Positions 16,676 to 24,782 of a DNA stretch of 64,000 bases are shown here, piece by piece. Every line of letters starts with the position of its first letter. Position 1 is the stretch's first letter. The DNA is from Microcella flavibacter. GTDB taxonomy: Bacteria; Actinomycetota; Actinomycetes; Actinomycetales; Microbacteriaceae. A program made the position numbers and the translations under genes. Location: the NCBI RefSeq assembly GCF_012530535.1, contig NZ_CP051299.1, forward strand, positions 806,001-870,000, written 5' to 3'. Under the pieces are notes generated by a model. That model saw nothing but the letters and a program-made list of their open reading frames with translations, did no database searches and was not told where the DNA came from.

Positions 16676-16709
16676 TTTTCTCCGCATTCCGTCCGCGCTC
16701 ACGGGTCGG

Positions 16710-17591
16710 TCAGCGGCGGGGCGGCTGCGCCCCCGGCCACTGCACGGCCGCGGCACCCGCGGCGATTCCGCGGTCGAGCGCCGACGTCAGGGCGCCGCCG
16801 TCGGCGAGCTCGGCTGCGAGGGCTCCGGCGAAGGCGTCGCCCGCGCCCGTCGTGTCGACGACCTCGACGCGGGGGGCCTCGCGACGCACGACGCCGTGGG
16901 AGTCCGCGGCGACCGCGCCCGCGCCGCCGAGCGTGATGACGACGCTGCGGCAGTGCGCGAGCAGCTCTGCGGCGGCGCGCTCCGCGCCCTCGGCGTCGAC
17001 CGCGCGCCCGAGCAGGTCGCCGGCCTCGGCGGCGTTGACGACGAGCGGATCGCACAGCTCAAGCAGCCAGGGCTCGACGGCCCGGCTGGGGGAGAGGTTG
17101 AGCACGAGGCGGGCGGCGTGCCGCTCCAGAGCCCGGGCGGCGGCCTCGACGACCTCGAGCGGCACCTCGAGCTGCGCCAGCAGCACCGTGCCCGGGCCGG
17201 CGAGCTCGTCGATGCGGGCGACGACGGCAGCGGCATCCACCCGGGCGTTCGCGCCGGGGGAGACCACGATGCTGTTCTCGCCCGCGCGATCGAGGGTGAT
17301 CAGGGCGACGCCGGTGGGCGCGTCGGCGACGACGGCGACGCTCGAGACGTCGACCCCGCCGGCGCCGAGGGCGTCCAGCAGGGCGCGGCCGTTCGCGTCG
17401 TCGCCGACGGCGGCGAGCATGACCGGCATCGCGCCGGCCCGCGCCGCCGCGAGCGCCTGATTGGCGCCCTTGCCGCCTGTCGCGGTGACCAGGTCACCGC
17501 CCAGGAGGGTCTCACCGGGCCGCGGATGGCGCTCCACCGCGACCGTGAGGTCGGTGTTCGCGGAGCCGAGGACGAGGAGGGAGGCGCTCAT
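16710..17591 (-). CDS. rbsK: Ribokinase-family sugar kinase
   Basis: This 293-residue PfkB-family kinase has the N-terminal substrate loop GGKGANQALAAARAG and the C-terminal DTTGAGDAFAGAL signature with the catalytic aspartate. Ribokinase phosphorylates ribose at O5 for entry to the pentose phosphate pathway. Length and motif spacing fit ribokinase better than fructokinase. No ribose transporter or repressor is next to it, so substrate assignment rests on the motifs only. The ATG at 17591 (MSASLLVLG) is the start that places the first beta strand correctly. Confidence 0.82.
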   Translation of the reverse strand: MSASLLVLGSANTDLTVAVERHPRPGETLLGGDLVTATGGKGANQALAAARAGAMPVMLAAVGDDANGRALLDALGAGGVDVSSVAVVADAPTGVALITLDRAGENSIVVSPGANARVDAAAVVARIDELAGPGTVLLAQLEVPLEVVEAAARALERHAARLVLNLSPSRAVEPWLLELCDPLVVNAAEAGDLLGRAVDAEGAERAAAELLAHCRSVVITLGGAGAVAADSHGVVRREAPRVEVVDTTGAGDAFAGALAAELADGGALTSALDRGIAAGAAAVQWPGAQPPRR

Positions 17592-17649
17592 GCCCCCACC
17601 CTGCCGCATGCGCGGGCGCTCCGGCGCGCGCGGCTCGGTCGCGGATCGC

Positions 17650-18120
17650 TCAGCGCGCGCTGCGGGCGGCGCGGTGCGCGCGCCAGGCCTGCCACGCTCC
17701 GGTCGACCACAGCGCCCACGCGACGAGCACCGGCTGGAACAGCAGACGGATGCCCCGCGCGACGTCGTCGTCGAGCCCGAAGCCGTCGCGGCCCTCCGTG
17801 AACTGCGCGATGTTGCCCGGGAAGATCGCGAGGAAGAACAGCGCCGCCGCCCAGCCGACCGCCATGGGCCACCGCGCGCGCCAGAGCAGGATCAGCCCGA
17901 GCCCGAGCAGGATCTCGACGACCCCCGAGCCGACGACGACGAGATCGACGGGCAGCGGCAGCCACGGCGGCACCTGGGCCTGGAACTCCGCGCGCAGCAC
18001 GGTGAGGTGCCCGACGCCGGCGGCGGTGAGGGCGAGGCCGAGCAGGATGCGCGCGAGATGCTGCACGACGGTCGGGCGAGCGGCGGCGGGCGCGGTGGTG
18101 GTGGCGGGGGTGGTGGTCAC
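17650..18120 (-). CDS. DoxX-family membrane protein
   Basis: This 156-residue protein has four hydrophobic segments (about 20-40, 58-80, 86-103 and 122-143) and the LARILLGLALTAAGVGHL start typical of DoxX/DUF417-like small membrane proteins. Its role is uncertain; relatives are linked to redox or sulfur stress. It begins with a GTG inside a Thr-rich lead (MTTTPATTTAPAA). The gene is upstream of ribokinase on the same strand with a 58-base gap. Confidence 0.7.
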   Translation of the reverse strand: MTTTPATTTAPAAARPTVVQHLARILLGLALTAAGVGHLTVLRAEFQAQVPPWLPLPVDLVVVGSGVVEILLGLGLILLWRARWPMAVGWAAALFFLAIFPGNIAQFTEGRDGFGLDDDVARGIRLLFQPVLVAWALWSTGAWQAWRAHRAARSAR

Positions 18121-18248
18121 CCGACGATCCTGCCGGGCGGGGCTGTGCGCGGCGTGTTGCGCCGTGTGACGGCAGCCTCGACCCGGGTCGACCGGCCGAC
18201 GTAGCGTGGGGCATCCGCTCGCCCCGCCCTGCCTCGAAGGAGCACGTC

Positions 18249-18575
18249 ATGGCCCTGCACCCGCTCATCGCCCCGCTCGACGTCGACTGCGACGCCGCGG
18301 GCTCGATGATGTGCGGGCGCTCCCGGGCCGGCCACGCGGTGCATCCCATGCAGGCGCGCATCGCGGCGGCGACGCCCGGCGGCTGGGTCGACGCGCTCGT
18401 CGTCTCCGTAACCGCGGACGGCTGGATCACGGCAGTCACGGTGGAGGGCGACCGGGTGCTGCGCGCCTGGGCGCACGAGGCCCCCGCGGTCGCGGCGGGC
18501 GAGCCCGTCGCCGTGCACGAGCTCGCCGAGCTGCTCGCCGTGGGCGGGCGGCGCGCCAGCATCGTGCTGCGCTAG
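18249..18575 (+). CDS. Hypothetical protein, 108 aa
   Basis: I do not recognise this protein. It has no membrane segment or signal peptide. Residues 45-108 alternate short beta-like runs (DALVVSVTADGWITAVTVEGDRVLRAWAH pattern) and end in a helix, which could be a small beta-barrel fold. Coding signal is good, GAAGGAG precedes the ATG at 6 bases, and TAGCGT (18202-18207) is a plausible -10. It converges on the copper-storage-like gene with a 34-base gap. Confidence 0.65.
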   Translation: MALHPLIAPLDVDCDAAGSMMCGRSRAGHAVHPMQARIAAATPGGWVDALVVSVTADGWITAVTVEGDRVLRAWAHEAPAVAAGEPVAVHELAELLAVGGRRASIVLR

Positions 18576-18609
18576 CGCCGCCGCCGCGCCCCGGCCGTCA
18601 GCGGCGGCC

Positions 18610-19005
18610 TCAGGCCGGGGTCATCGCCATGCGCAGGTCGTCGCAGGCCTCCGCGGCGGCGAGGCAGGTCTTCGCGCAGAGACGGCAGTGCTCGGCCATC
18701 TCGGCGTGCATCGAGCACTCCTCGGCGCAGGCGCGCATCATCATCGCGGTCGTCTGCAGCATCATCGACATCGCCTCGGCGTGCATGCCGGCGGGGCGCA
18801 TCATGACGCGCATCATCGTGCCGGCCATATCGGCGGTCGAGGCGCACATGCTCGCGCATCGGCCCATGCCCTCCATCGCGCAGGCGTCGCCGCACATCGT
18901 GCAAGCCTGCTCGCACGCCGCGCAGGCGTCCATCGCGCGCTGCATCCGCTCCATGTCCATCTCCGCCATGGCGGGGATGGTGCTCATCATCTCGGTCATC
19001 ATCAT
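18610..19005 (-). CDS. Cytosolic Cys/Met-rich four-helix copper-storage-like protein
   Basis: This 131-residue protein has 13 cysteines (28, 31, 35, 38, 42, 50, 54, 93, 97, 107, 110, 114, 121) spaced mostly 3-4 apart on amphipathic helices, plus 30 methionines and a few histidines. The pattern matches DUF326/Csp four-helix bundles that store many Cu(I) ions inside the bundle. No Tat or Sec signal is present, so it should be cytosolic like Csp3-type proteins. Several ATG codons cluster at the start; the first follows GAGAGG. No copper exporter or CsoR-like gene is adjacent. Confidence 0.8.
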   Translation of the reverse strand: MMMTEMMSTIPAMAEMDMERMQRAMDACAACEQACTMCGDACAMEGMGRCASMCASTADMAGTMMRVMMRPAGMHAEAMSMMLQTTAMMMRACAEECSMHAEMAEHCRLCAKTCLAAAEACDDLRMAMTPA

Positions 19006-19137
19006 CGGTCGCGACCTCTCGTCGAGCGGATGCCCGCTGACCGCGTCGGGACGGCGCGACCGCGGGGCATCCTCGTGCCCGGCACGCTACGCGCATCGCG
19101 CCGCCCGTGGCGGGAACGTGGAGCGTAGGCTCAGGTC

Positions 19138-19950
19138 ATGAGCGCACGCACCGGGGTCGCCGTCGCCCAGTTCGCCCCCGGGGCCGACCCGCAGGTCAAC
19201 CTCGCGACCGTACGGCGGCTCGCCGCGCAGGCCGTCGAGCGCGGAGCCGGGCTCGTCGTGCTGCCCGAGTACTCCTCCTACTTCACCCCCGAGATCGGGC
19301 CCGACTGGATCGCCGCCGCCGAGGCGGTCGACGGGCCGTTCGCCCAGGGGCTCGCCGCGATCGCCCGCGAGCTCGAGACGATCGTCGTCGCGGGCATCCT
19401 CGAGCGCGGCTCGGGCGACGTCGACGACCGGTTCCGCAACACGGTGCTGGCGCACGGCCCCGACGGCGCGCTGCTCGCGGTCTCGCGCAAACTCCACCTC
19501 TACGACGCCTTCGGGGCGAGCGAGTCGCGCTGGGCCGAGGCCGGCGCGATCGACGAGCCGCAGCTGTTCGACTTCGCCGGGCTGCGGGTGGGCATCCAGA
19601 CCTGCTACGACCTGCGGTTCCCGGAGGTGACGCGCCGACTCGTCGACGCCGGTGCCGACCTCGTGCTCGTGCCGAGCGAGTGGGTGCGGGGGCCGCAGAA
19701 GGAGCACCACTGGCGCACGCTCGTCACGGCGCGCGCGCTCGAGAACACGATCTACGTCGCCGCGGCCGACCACACGCCGCCGATCGGCGTGGGCTGCAGC
19801 ATGATCGTCGACCCGATGGGCGTCGCGCTCGCGGCGCTGGGGGAGCGCGAGGACGTCGCGGTCGCCCACCCGACGCCGGCCCGCATCGCCGAGGTGCGGC
19901 AGGTCAACCCCGCGCTGCGGCTGCGGCGGTTCCGCGTCGTCCCCGGCTGA
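19138..19950 (+). CDS. Carbon-nitrogen hydrolase (nitrilase superfamily, omega-amidase-like)
   Basis: This 270-residue protein has the full Glu-Lys-Cys triad: Glu44 in VLPEYS, Lys118 in SRKLHLYD and Cys156 in QTCYDLRFPE. Nit-type members hydrolyse omega-amides such as alpha-ketoglutaramate or remove aberrant amides (deaminated glutathione). The convergent neighbour 9 bases away is a kynurenine/glutamine-type aminotransferase, and transaminase with omega-amidase is a known functional pair. TAGGCT lies 6 bases before the ATG, so the mRNA is probably leaderless. Confidence 0.85.
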   Translation: MSARTGVAVAQFAPGADPQVNLATVRRLAAQAVERGAGLVVLPEYSSYFTPEIGPDWIAAAEAVDGPFAQGLAAIARELETIVVAGILERGSGDVDDRFRNTVLAHGPDGALLAVSRKLHLYDAFGASESRWAEAGAIDEPQLFDFAGLRVGIQTCYDLRFPEVTRRLVDAGADLVLVPSEWVRGPQKEHHWRTLVTARALENTIYVAAADHTPPIGVGCSMIVDPMGVALAALGEREDVAVAHPTPARIAEVRQVNPALRLRRFRVVPG

Positions 19951-19959
19951 GGCCGCCCG

Positions 19960-21162
19960 TCAGGCGCGGCCGAGCCGCGAGAGCCGCGATACCGCCTCCT
20001 CGACGGCCGCCTCGGTGCGGCAGAAGGCGAACCGCAGCGAGCGGCGCAGGCGCGCGTCGGTGCTGCCGGGGGCGAAGGCGATGAGCGGGATGCTCGCCAC
20101 ACGGGTCTCGCGCACGAGCTCGCGGGCGAAGGCGTCGCCGTCGTCGACGCCGAGCGGGCCCGGATCGGCGACGACGAAGTACGAGCCCCGGCTCGGCGAC
20201 ACCGCGAACCCCGCCGCCGCGAGGCCCGCGCTCAGCAGATCGCGCCGCCGCTCGAGCGAGGCGCGCAGCCCGTCGAAGTAGTCGTCGCCGAGTCGCAGCC
20301 CCACGGCGACGGCCGGCTGGAACGGGGCGCCGTTGACGTAGGTGAGGAACTGCTTGACCGCGGTGACGGCGTCGATGAGCGCGGCCGGCCCGGTGATCCA
20401 GCCGATCTTCCACCCGGTCACGCGGAAGGTCTTCGCGGCGCTCGAGATGACGAGCGTGCGCCCGGCGCCCGCCTGGAGGGTCGACATGCTCACGTGCTCC
20501 GCGCCGTCGTAGACGAGGTGCTCGTAGACCTCGTCGGCAACGACGACGGCGTCGTGCTCGGCGGCGCGCCGGGCGATGCGCTCGAGCAGGGCGCGCTCGA
20601 TCACGGAGCCGGTCGGGTTGTGCGGGCTGTTGACGAGCACGACGCGGGTGCGCGGGCCGATCGCCGCGTCGATCGCCTCCTCCGAGGGCTGCTGCTCCGG
20701 CCCCTCCAGCGGGATGCGCGCCATGCGGGCGCCCGCGAGCCCGATGAGGGCGGCGTACGCGTCGTAGGCGGGCTCGAGCACGGCGACCTCGTCGCCGGGC
20801 CGCACGAGCGCGAGCAGCGCGGCCGAGAGCGCCTCGGTGGCGCCCGCCGTCACGAGCACCTCGGTGGCGGGGTCGAGGTCGTCGCCCTGGAAGCGCCGGC
20901 GGTGCTCGGCGATCGCCGCGCGCAGATCGGGCTCCCCGCGGCCCGGCGGGTACTGATTGACGCCGCCGCGGATGGCGGCGACCGCGGCGTCGAGCACGGG
21001 CTGCGGTGCATCCTCGTCGGGGAAGCCCTGGCCGAGGTTGACCGCGTCGTAGCGCGCGGCGAGCGCCGACATCTCGGCGAAGATCGTCGGGCGCGCGACG
21101 CCGTCGGCGCCGAGCAGCCCGGCGGCGCGCACCGCGCGCATCCAGGGGGCGTCGTCGCTCAT
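19960..21162 (-). CDS. PLP-dependent class I aminotransferase (kynurenine/glutamine transaminase-like)
   Basis: This 400-residue fold-type I aminotransferase has NLGQGFPDE near the start, SPHNPTG (179-185), VVADEVYEHL and the PLP lysine Lys244 in SSAAKTFRVTGWKIGW. The FP in GQGFPD is typical of kynurenine aminotransferase/glutamine transaminase K and of related methionine or succinyldiaminopimelate transaminases. Its pairing with the nitrilase supports transamination of glutamine or methionine-cycle keto acids. The ATG follows TAGCCT by 7 bases. Confidence 0.82.
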   Translation of the reverse strand: MSDDAPWMRAVRAAGLLGADGVARPTIFAEMSALAARYDAVNLGQGFPDEDAPQPVLDAAVAAIRGGVNQYPPGRGEPDLRAAIAEHRRRFQGDDLDPATEVLVTAGATEALSAALLALVRPGDEVAVLEPAYDAYAALIGLAGARMARIPLEGPEQQPSEEAIDAAIGPRTRVVLVNSPHNPTGSVIERALLERIARRAAEHDAVVVADEVYEHLVYDGAEHVSMSTLQAGAGRTLVISSAAKTFRVTGWKIGWITGPAALIDAVTAVKQFLTYVNGAPFQPAVAVGLRLGDDYFDGLRASLERRRDLLSAGLAAAGFAVSPSRGSYFVVADPGPLGVDDGDAFARELVRETRVASIPLIAFAPGSTDARLRRSLRFAFCRTEAAVEEAVSRLSRLGRA

Positions 21163-21234
21163 GCCGCTCAGGCTAGCGACCCGGGCGCGTGCGCCGGGTC
21201 CAGCAGGGCGCGGCTCGCCGCACCGGGCGCGTGC

Positions 21235-21894
21235 TCAGCGGTCGCCGTCGGCGGGCGGGCTCTTCGGCAGCGTGAGGCTCGAGGCCCAGTCGTAGTAGAC
21301 CGCCTTGCCCGGCCGCGTGTCGACGACCGCGGTGTCGGCCGAGCGGGAGAGCAGGTCGCAGAAGCCGCGGATCACGACGTCGAGGTCGTCGTGCGGGGCG
21401 GTGATGGCGATGCCGGCGGAGTAGGTGCTGATGACGTGCGAGAGGGCGCGGGCATCCACCTCGGGGCGCACCATGCCGGCCTGCTGCAGCCGCTCGATCA
21501 TCTCGGCGCGCACGCCGATCTGCGGCACGTACGAGAAGGAGTGGCTGTGCCGCATGATCGCGTTGAGCGCGTCGCGGTCGATCACGAAGAGCGTCTTGGC
21601 GAGGGGGCGCTCGTAGATCGTCGAGAGCGTGTAGAGGTAGATGCGCGAGAGTAGGCCGCCCTTCTCGTCGCGCTCGATGTGGTCGACGATGCCGCGGTAC
21701 ATGGCGGCGAACTCGCGGTTGAGCATGCTGACGAGGATGTCGCCGACGCTCGGGAACATCGCGTCGATGCGGTCGGCGTCGACATCGGCCCGCTGCGCGA
21801 TGCGCTCGAGGGAGACGGCGTCGTAGCCGTCGTTGATGATGACGTCGCCCGCAGCCACCAGGATGCGGTCGAGGTCGGTTATCTCACTGATCAT
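21235..21894 (-). CDS. TetR-family transcriptional regulator
   Basis: This 219-residue protein has an N-terminal TetR helix-turn-helix (DAVSLERIAQRADVDADRIDAMFPS, about 25-49) and an all-helical ligand domain. Its ligand and targets are unknown. The gene is divergent from the HtrA-like protease. TAGAAT at 21934-21939 (minus strand) is a likely -10; the 39-base leader holds two copies of TCGGGTCGG(C/T)TCG spaced 16 bases apart. No strong ribosome binding site is seen before the ATG. Confidence 0.8.
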   Translation of the reverse strand: MISEITDLDRILVAAGDVIINDGYDAVSLERIAQRADVDADRIDAMFPSVGDILVSMLNREFAAMYRGIVDHIERDEKGGLLSRIYLYTLSTIYERPLAKTLFVIDRDALNAIMRHSHSFSYVPQIGVRAEMIERLQQAGMVRPEVDARALSHVISTYSAGIAITAPHDDLDVVIRGFCDLLSRSADTAVVDTRPGKAVYYDWASSLTLPKSPPADGDR

Positions 21895-22082
21895 CGGGTC
21901 GGCTCGTCTTCGGGTCGGTTCGGGTTCGACTGAATTCTAGGGGGCAGAACGGACTGTCTGGTGCACCCAGAGCGGGGGGTGCGGATGCTCGTGGAGCGGT
22001 CGTCCGGCGGGCACTGAGGCCGCGCTCGCCCGCGCAGGGGAGGCACTCGCGCAAGCGACGGGCCGCGCTCAGGAGCGACCAA

Positions 22083-22088
22083 TACAAT
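22083..22088 (+). promoter_or_regulatory. -10 element of the HtrA-like gene
   Basis: TACAAT lies 48 bases before the ATG. I see no convincing -35 for a housekeeping sigma factor. AAAGGAGA (22122-22129) is a strong ribosome binding site for the downstream gene. Confidence 0.4.
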
Positions 22089-22136
22089 GCACAGGTTCGC
22101 GGTGGACTCTGGCCGCGGTCGAAAGGAGAACCACCC

Positions 22137-23669
22137 ATGACCTCCACCCCCGAGCACCCCGACGCCGGCTCCGAGCAGCGCTCGCCGGCCGTCCCCCCGA
22201 CGGGCGACGCGCCCGTCGCCGCCGACCGCACCGCCCTGGCTCCGCAGTCCGCCCCGGCCCCGTCCGCTCCGGCCGAGCAGGCCGCCCCGACCGAGAGCAC
22301 CGCCCCGGTCCCGCCCGCCGCCCCGTCTCCGCAGCAGGAGACCGCCCCCGCGCCGTCGACGGCGCAGCCCGCGCCCTCGTCGACCGTGCCGCCGGCCTTC
22401 GCCCCGCCGCCCGCGCACCACGCCGCCCCCGGCTCGGAGCCCGCACCCGCCCCGGCCGCCGGATCCCGCTCGCTCGGCCCCATGATCGCGATGCTCGCGG
22501 TCGGCGCCCTCATCGGCGGCGCCGCCGGCGGCGGGATCGCCTCGTGGGCCCTCGCCGACGGCGCGGGATCGGGCCCCAGCGCCACGAGCCCCGCCTCGAT
22601 CACCGTCAACGACCCGGAGGACGCCACGATCGTCACCGGCGTCGTCGCGCGGGCCATGCCCTCGGTCGTCACGATCGACGTGCAGGCGCGCGGCGGCCAA
22701 GCGGCCGGCAGCGGCTCGGGCGTCATCCTCAGCGAGGACGGTTACGTGCTGACGAACTCGCACGTCGCGACCCTCGACGGCGCCGCGACCGACCCGGTGC
22801 TGCGGGTGACCGCGAGCGACGGCCGCATCTTCGACGCCGAGCTGGTCGGCGCCGACCCCATCGCCGACCTCGCGGTCATCCGGCTCATCGACGCCACCGA
22901 CCTGCAGCCGATCGAGTTCGCCGACTCCAGCGAGCTCAACGTCGGCGACCGCGCGGTCGCGATCGGCGCCCCGCTCGGCCTCGCCGGCACGGTCACCGAC
23001 GGCATCGTCTCGGCGCTCAACCGCTCCATCACCGTGCAGTCCTCGGCGGTGCCCGAGGGCCAGACGCCCGAGCAGGCGCCCGACGGCGGCGAGCAGGGCA
23101 GCCCCTTCGACTTCTGGAACTTCGACTTCGACATCCCCGGTGAGCAGGGCGAGTCGCAGCCGCGCGCCTCGCAGACGATCTCGCTCTCGGTCATCCAGAC
23201 CGACGCCGCGATCAACCCCGGCAACTCCGGCGGCGCGCTGCTCGACGACCAGGGCCGGCTCATCGGCATCAACGTGGCGATCGCCTCGGCCGGCGGTTCG
23301 CAGGGCGCGGCCGGCAGCATCGGCGTCGGCTTCAGCATCCCGGCGAACTTCGCCCAGCGCATCGCGGACGAGATCATCGCGACCGGGTCGGCCAGCCACG
23401 GCCTGCTCGGCGCGAGCGTGACCGACGTCGACGGAACGAGCGACGTCGTCGGCGCCCTCGTCGCCGAGGTGACGCCCGCGGGAGCCGCCGAGCAGGCCGG
23501 TCTGCGCCAGGGCGACATCATCACGGCCTTCGACGGCGTGCCGATCACGAGCAGCATCGACCTCACCGCGCAGGTGCGGGTGCTCGCCGGCGGCTCCAGC
23601 GCCGAGGTCGAGTACGTGCGCGATGGCCGCTCCGAGACCGCCACCGTGACGCTCGGCGAGCTGGGCTAG
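22137..23669 (+). CDS. HtrA/DegP-like membrane-anchored serine protease with PDZ domain
   Basis: This 510-residue protein has a Pro/Ala-rich cytoplasmic N-terminus (1-115), one membrane helix (about 118-142), a trypsin-like domain with catalytic His209, Asp244 and Ser364 (INPGNSGGAL), and a C-terminal PDZ domain (about 415-505). It should act outside the membrane in envelope protein quality control. An acidic insertion after the SQP-free loop (GEQGSPFDFWNFDFDIPGEQ region) interrupts the protease domain, as in other actinobacterial HtrA proteins. Confidence 0.88.
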   Translation: MTSTPEHPDAGSEQRSPAVPPTGDAPVAADRTALAPQSAPAPSAPAEQAAPTESTAPVPPAAPSPQQETAPAPSTAQPAPSSTVPPAFAPPPAHHAAPGSEPAPAPAAGSRSLGPMIAMLAVGALIGGAAGGGIASWALADGAGSGPSATSPASITVNDPEDATIVTGVVARAMPSVVTIDVQARGGQAAGSGSGVILSEDGYVLTNSHVATLDGAATDPVLRVTASDGRIFDAELVGADPIADLAVIRLIDATDLQPIEFADSSELNVGDRAVAIGAPLGLAGTVTDGIVSALNRSITVQSSAVPEGQTPEQAPDGGEQGSPFDFWNFDFDIPGEQGESQPRASQTISLSVIQTDAAINPGNSGGALLDDQGRLIGINVAIASAGGSQGAAGSIGVGFSIPANFAQRIADEIIATGSASHGLLGASVTDVDGTSDVVGALVAEVTPAGAAEQAGLRQGDIITAFDGVPITSSIDLTAQVRVLAGGSSAEVEYVRDGRSETATVTLGELG

Positions 23670-23687
23670 GCGATAGCCTCGGGGGTT

Positions 23688-24737
23688 ATGACCCCCGCCG
23701 CGCCGACGCCTCCCGGCGTCAGCTACGTGATGCCGGTCTACAACGAGACGGCGTACATCGACGACGCGATCGACAGCGTGCTCGGGCAGCGGTACGAGGG
23801 CGAGCAGGAGCTCGTGCTCGCCCTCGGCCCCTCGACCGACGGCACGAGCGAGCGCGTCGAGCGGCGCGCGGCCGGCGATCCGCGCATCCGCATCGTGCGC
23901 AACCCCGAGATGACCATCCCCGTCGGCCTCAACCGCGCGATCCGCGCCGCGACGCACGACGTCATCGTGCGGGTGGATGCCCATACCGAGCTCGCCGACG
24001 ACTACACCGCCACGGCGGTGGCCACGCTCGAGCGCACGGGGGCGGCGAGCCTCGGCGGCCTCATGGTCGCCCAGGGCCGGAGCCGCTTCCAGCGGGCCGT
24101 CGCCCGCGCCTACAACTCCCGCCTCGGGCTCGGCGGCGGGGCCTATCACGGCTCCGCCGTCGAGGGCCCGGCCGAGAGCGCGTACCTCGGCATCATGCGC
24201 CGACCCGCGCTCGAGTCGGTGGGCCTCTACGACGAGCGCCTCAAGCGCGCGGAGGACTGGGAGCTGAACTTCCGCCTGCGCGGCGCCGGCCACCTCGTCT
24301 GGCTCGACCCGGCGCTGCGCGTCACCTACTGGCCGCGCGACACCTGGGCGAAGCTCGCCCGGCAGTTCCGGGCGACGGGCATCTGGCGCGGCGAGCTCGT
24401 GCGCCGGCACGGCGGCCGGCACCCCCTGCGGTACTTCGCCCCGCCCGCGCTCGTCGTCGTCGCCGTGCTGAGCCTCGTCGTGCTGCTGCTGCAGGCGACG
24501 GGGGTCGTCACGGGGTGGGCCTCGCTGCTGCTCGGGCTCGTGCACCTCGGTCCGCTCGCCTACGCGCTGCTGCTGCTGGCGCTGCTGGTGACGCGGTCGA
24601 GCGGGGCGACCCTCGCCGATCGCGCCGTCTTCGCGGTCGTCATCGCGACGATGCACGGCAGCTGGGGCTCGGGGTTCCTGCGCGGCGTCGTCGTCGGCGC
24701 CCGCGGCGCGGTCGACCGCTCGCGCATCGAGTCGTAG
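23688..24737 (+). CDS. Family 2 glycosyltransferase with C-terminal membrane segments
   Basis: This 349-residue protein has a GT-A fold. YVMPVYNE opens the nucleotide-binding domain, IVRVDAHTE holds the DxD-type metal site and KRAEDWELNFRLR resembles the acceptor-side ED motif. Two or three hydrophobic helices follow (about 244-305). It probably adds a sugar to a lipid-linked wall polymer precursor on the inner membrane face. TAGCCT lies 8 bases before the ATG. It converges on the double glycerophosphotransferase gene. Confidence 0.82.
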   Translation: MTPAAPTPPGVSYVMPVYNETAYIDDAIDSVLGQRYEGEQELVLALGPSTDGTSERVERRAAGDPRIRIVRNPEMTIPVGLNRAIRAATHDVIVRVDAHTELADDYTATAVATLERTGAASLGGLMVAQGRSRFQRAVARAYNSRLGLGGGAYHGSAVEGPAESAYLGIMRRPALESVGLYDERLKRAEDWELNFRLRGAGHLVWLDPALRVTYWPRDTWAKLARQFRATGIWRGELVRRHGGRHPLRYFAPPALVVVAVLSLVVLLLQATGVVTGWASLLLGLVHLGPLAYALLLLALLVTRSSGATLADRAVFAVVIATMHGSWGSGFLRGVVVGARGAVDRSRIES

Positions 24738-24782
24738 AGGGCGCGCCGGGGCGGGTCGCGCCGGCGGCGGTCGCTCCGGGCT

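Noticed and set aside
16526-16709. tRNA-fMet as an attachment site for an integrated element
   Set aside because: There is no integrase, no repeat of the tRNA 3' end, and the flanking genes are ordinary; the downstream repeat is explained as twin terminators.
19028-19072. GGATGCCC / GGGCATCC inverted repeat as a copper-responsive operator before the copper-storage gene
   Set aside because: The two arms are 29 bases apart, and the same word is common across the window, so it is better explained by the recurrent heptamer.
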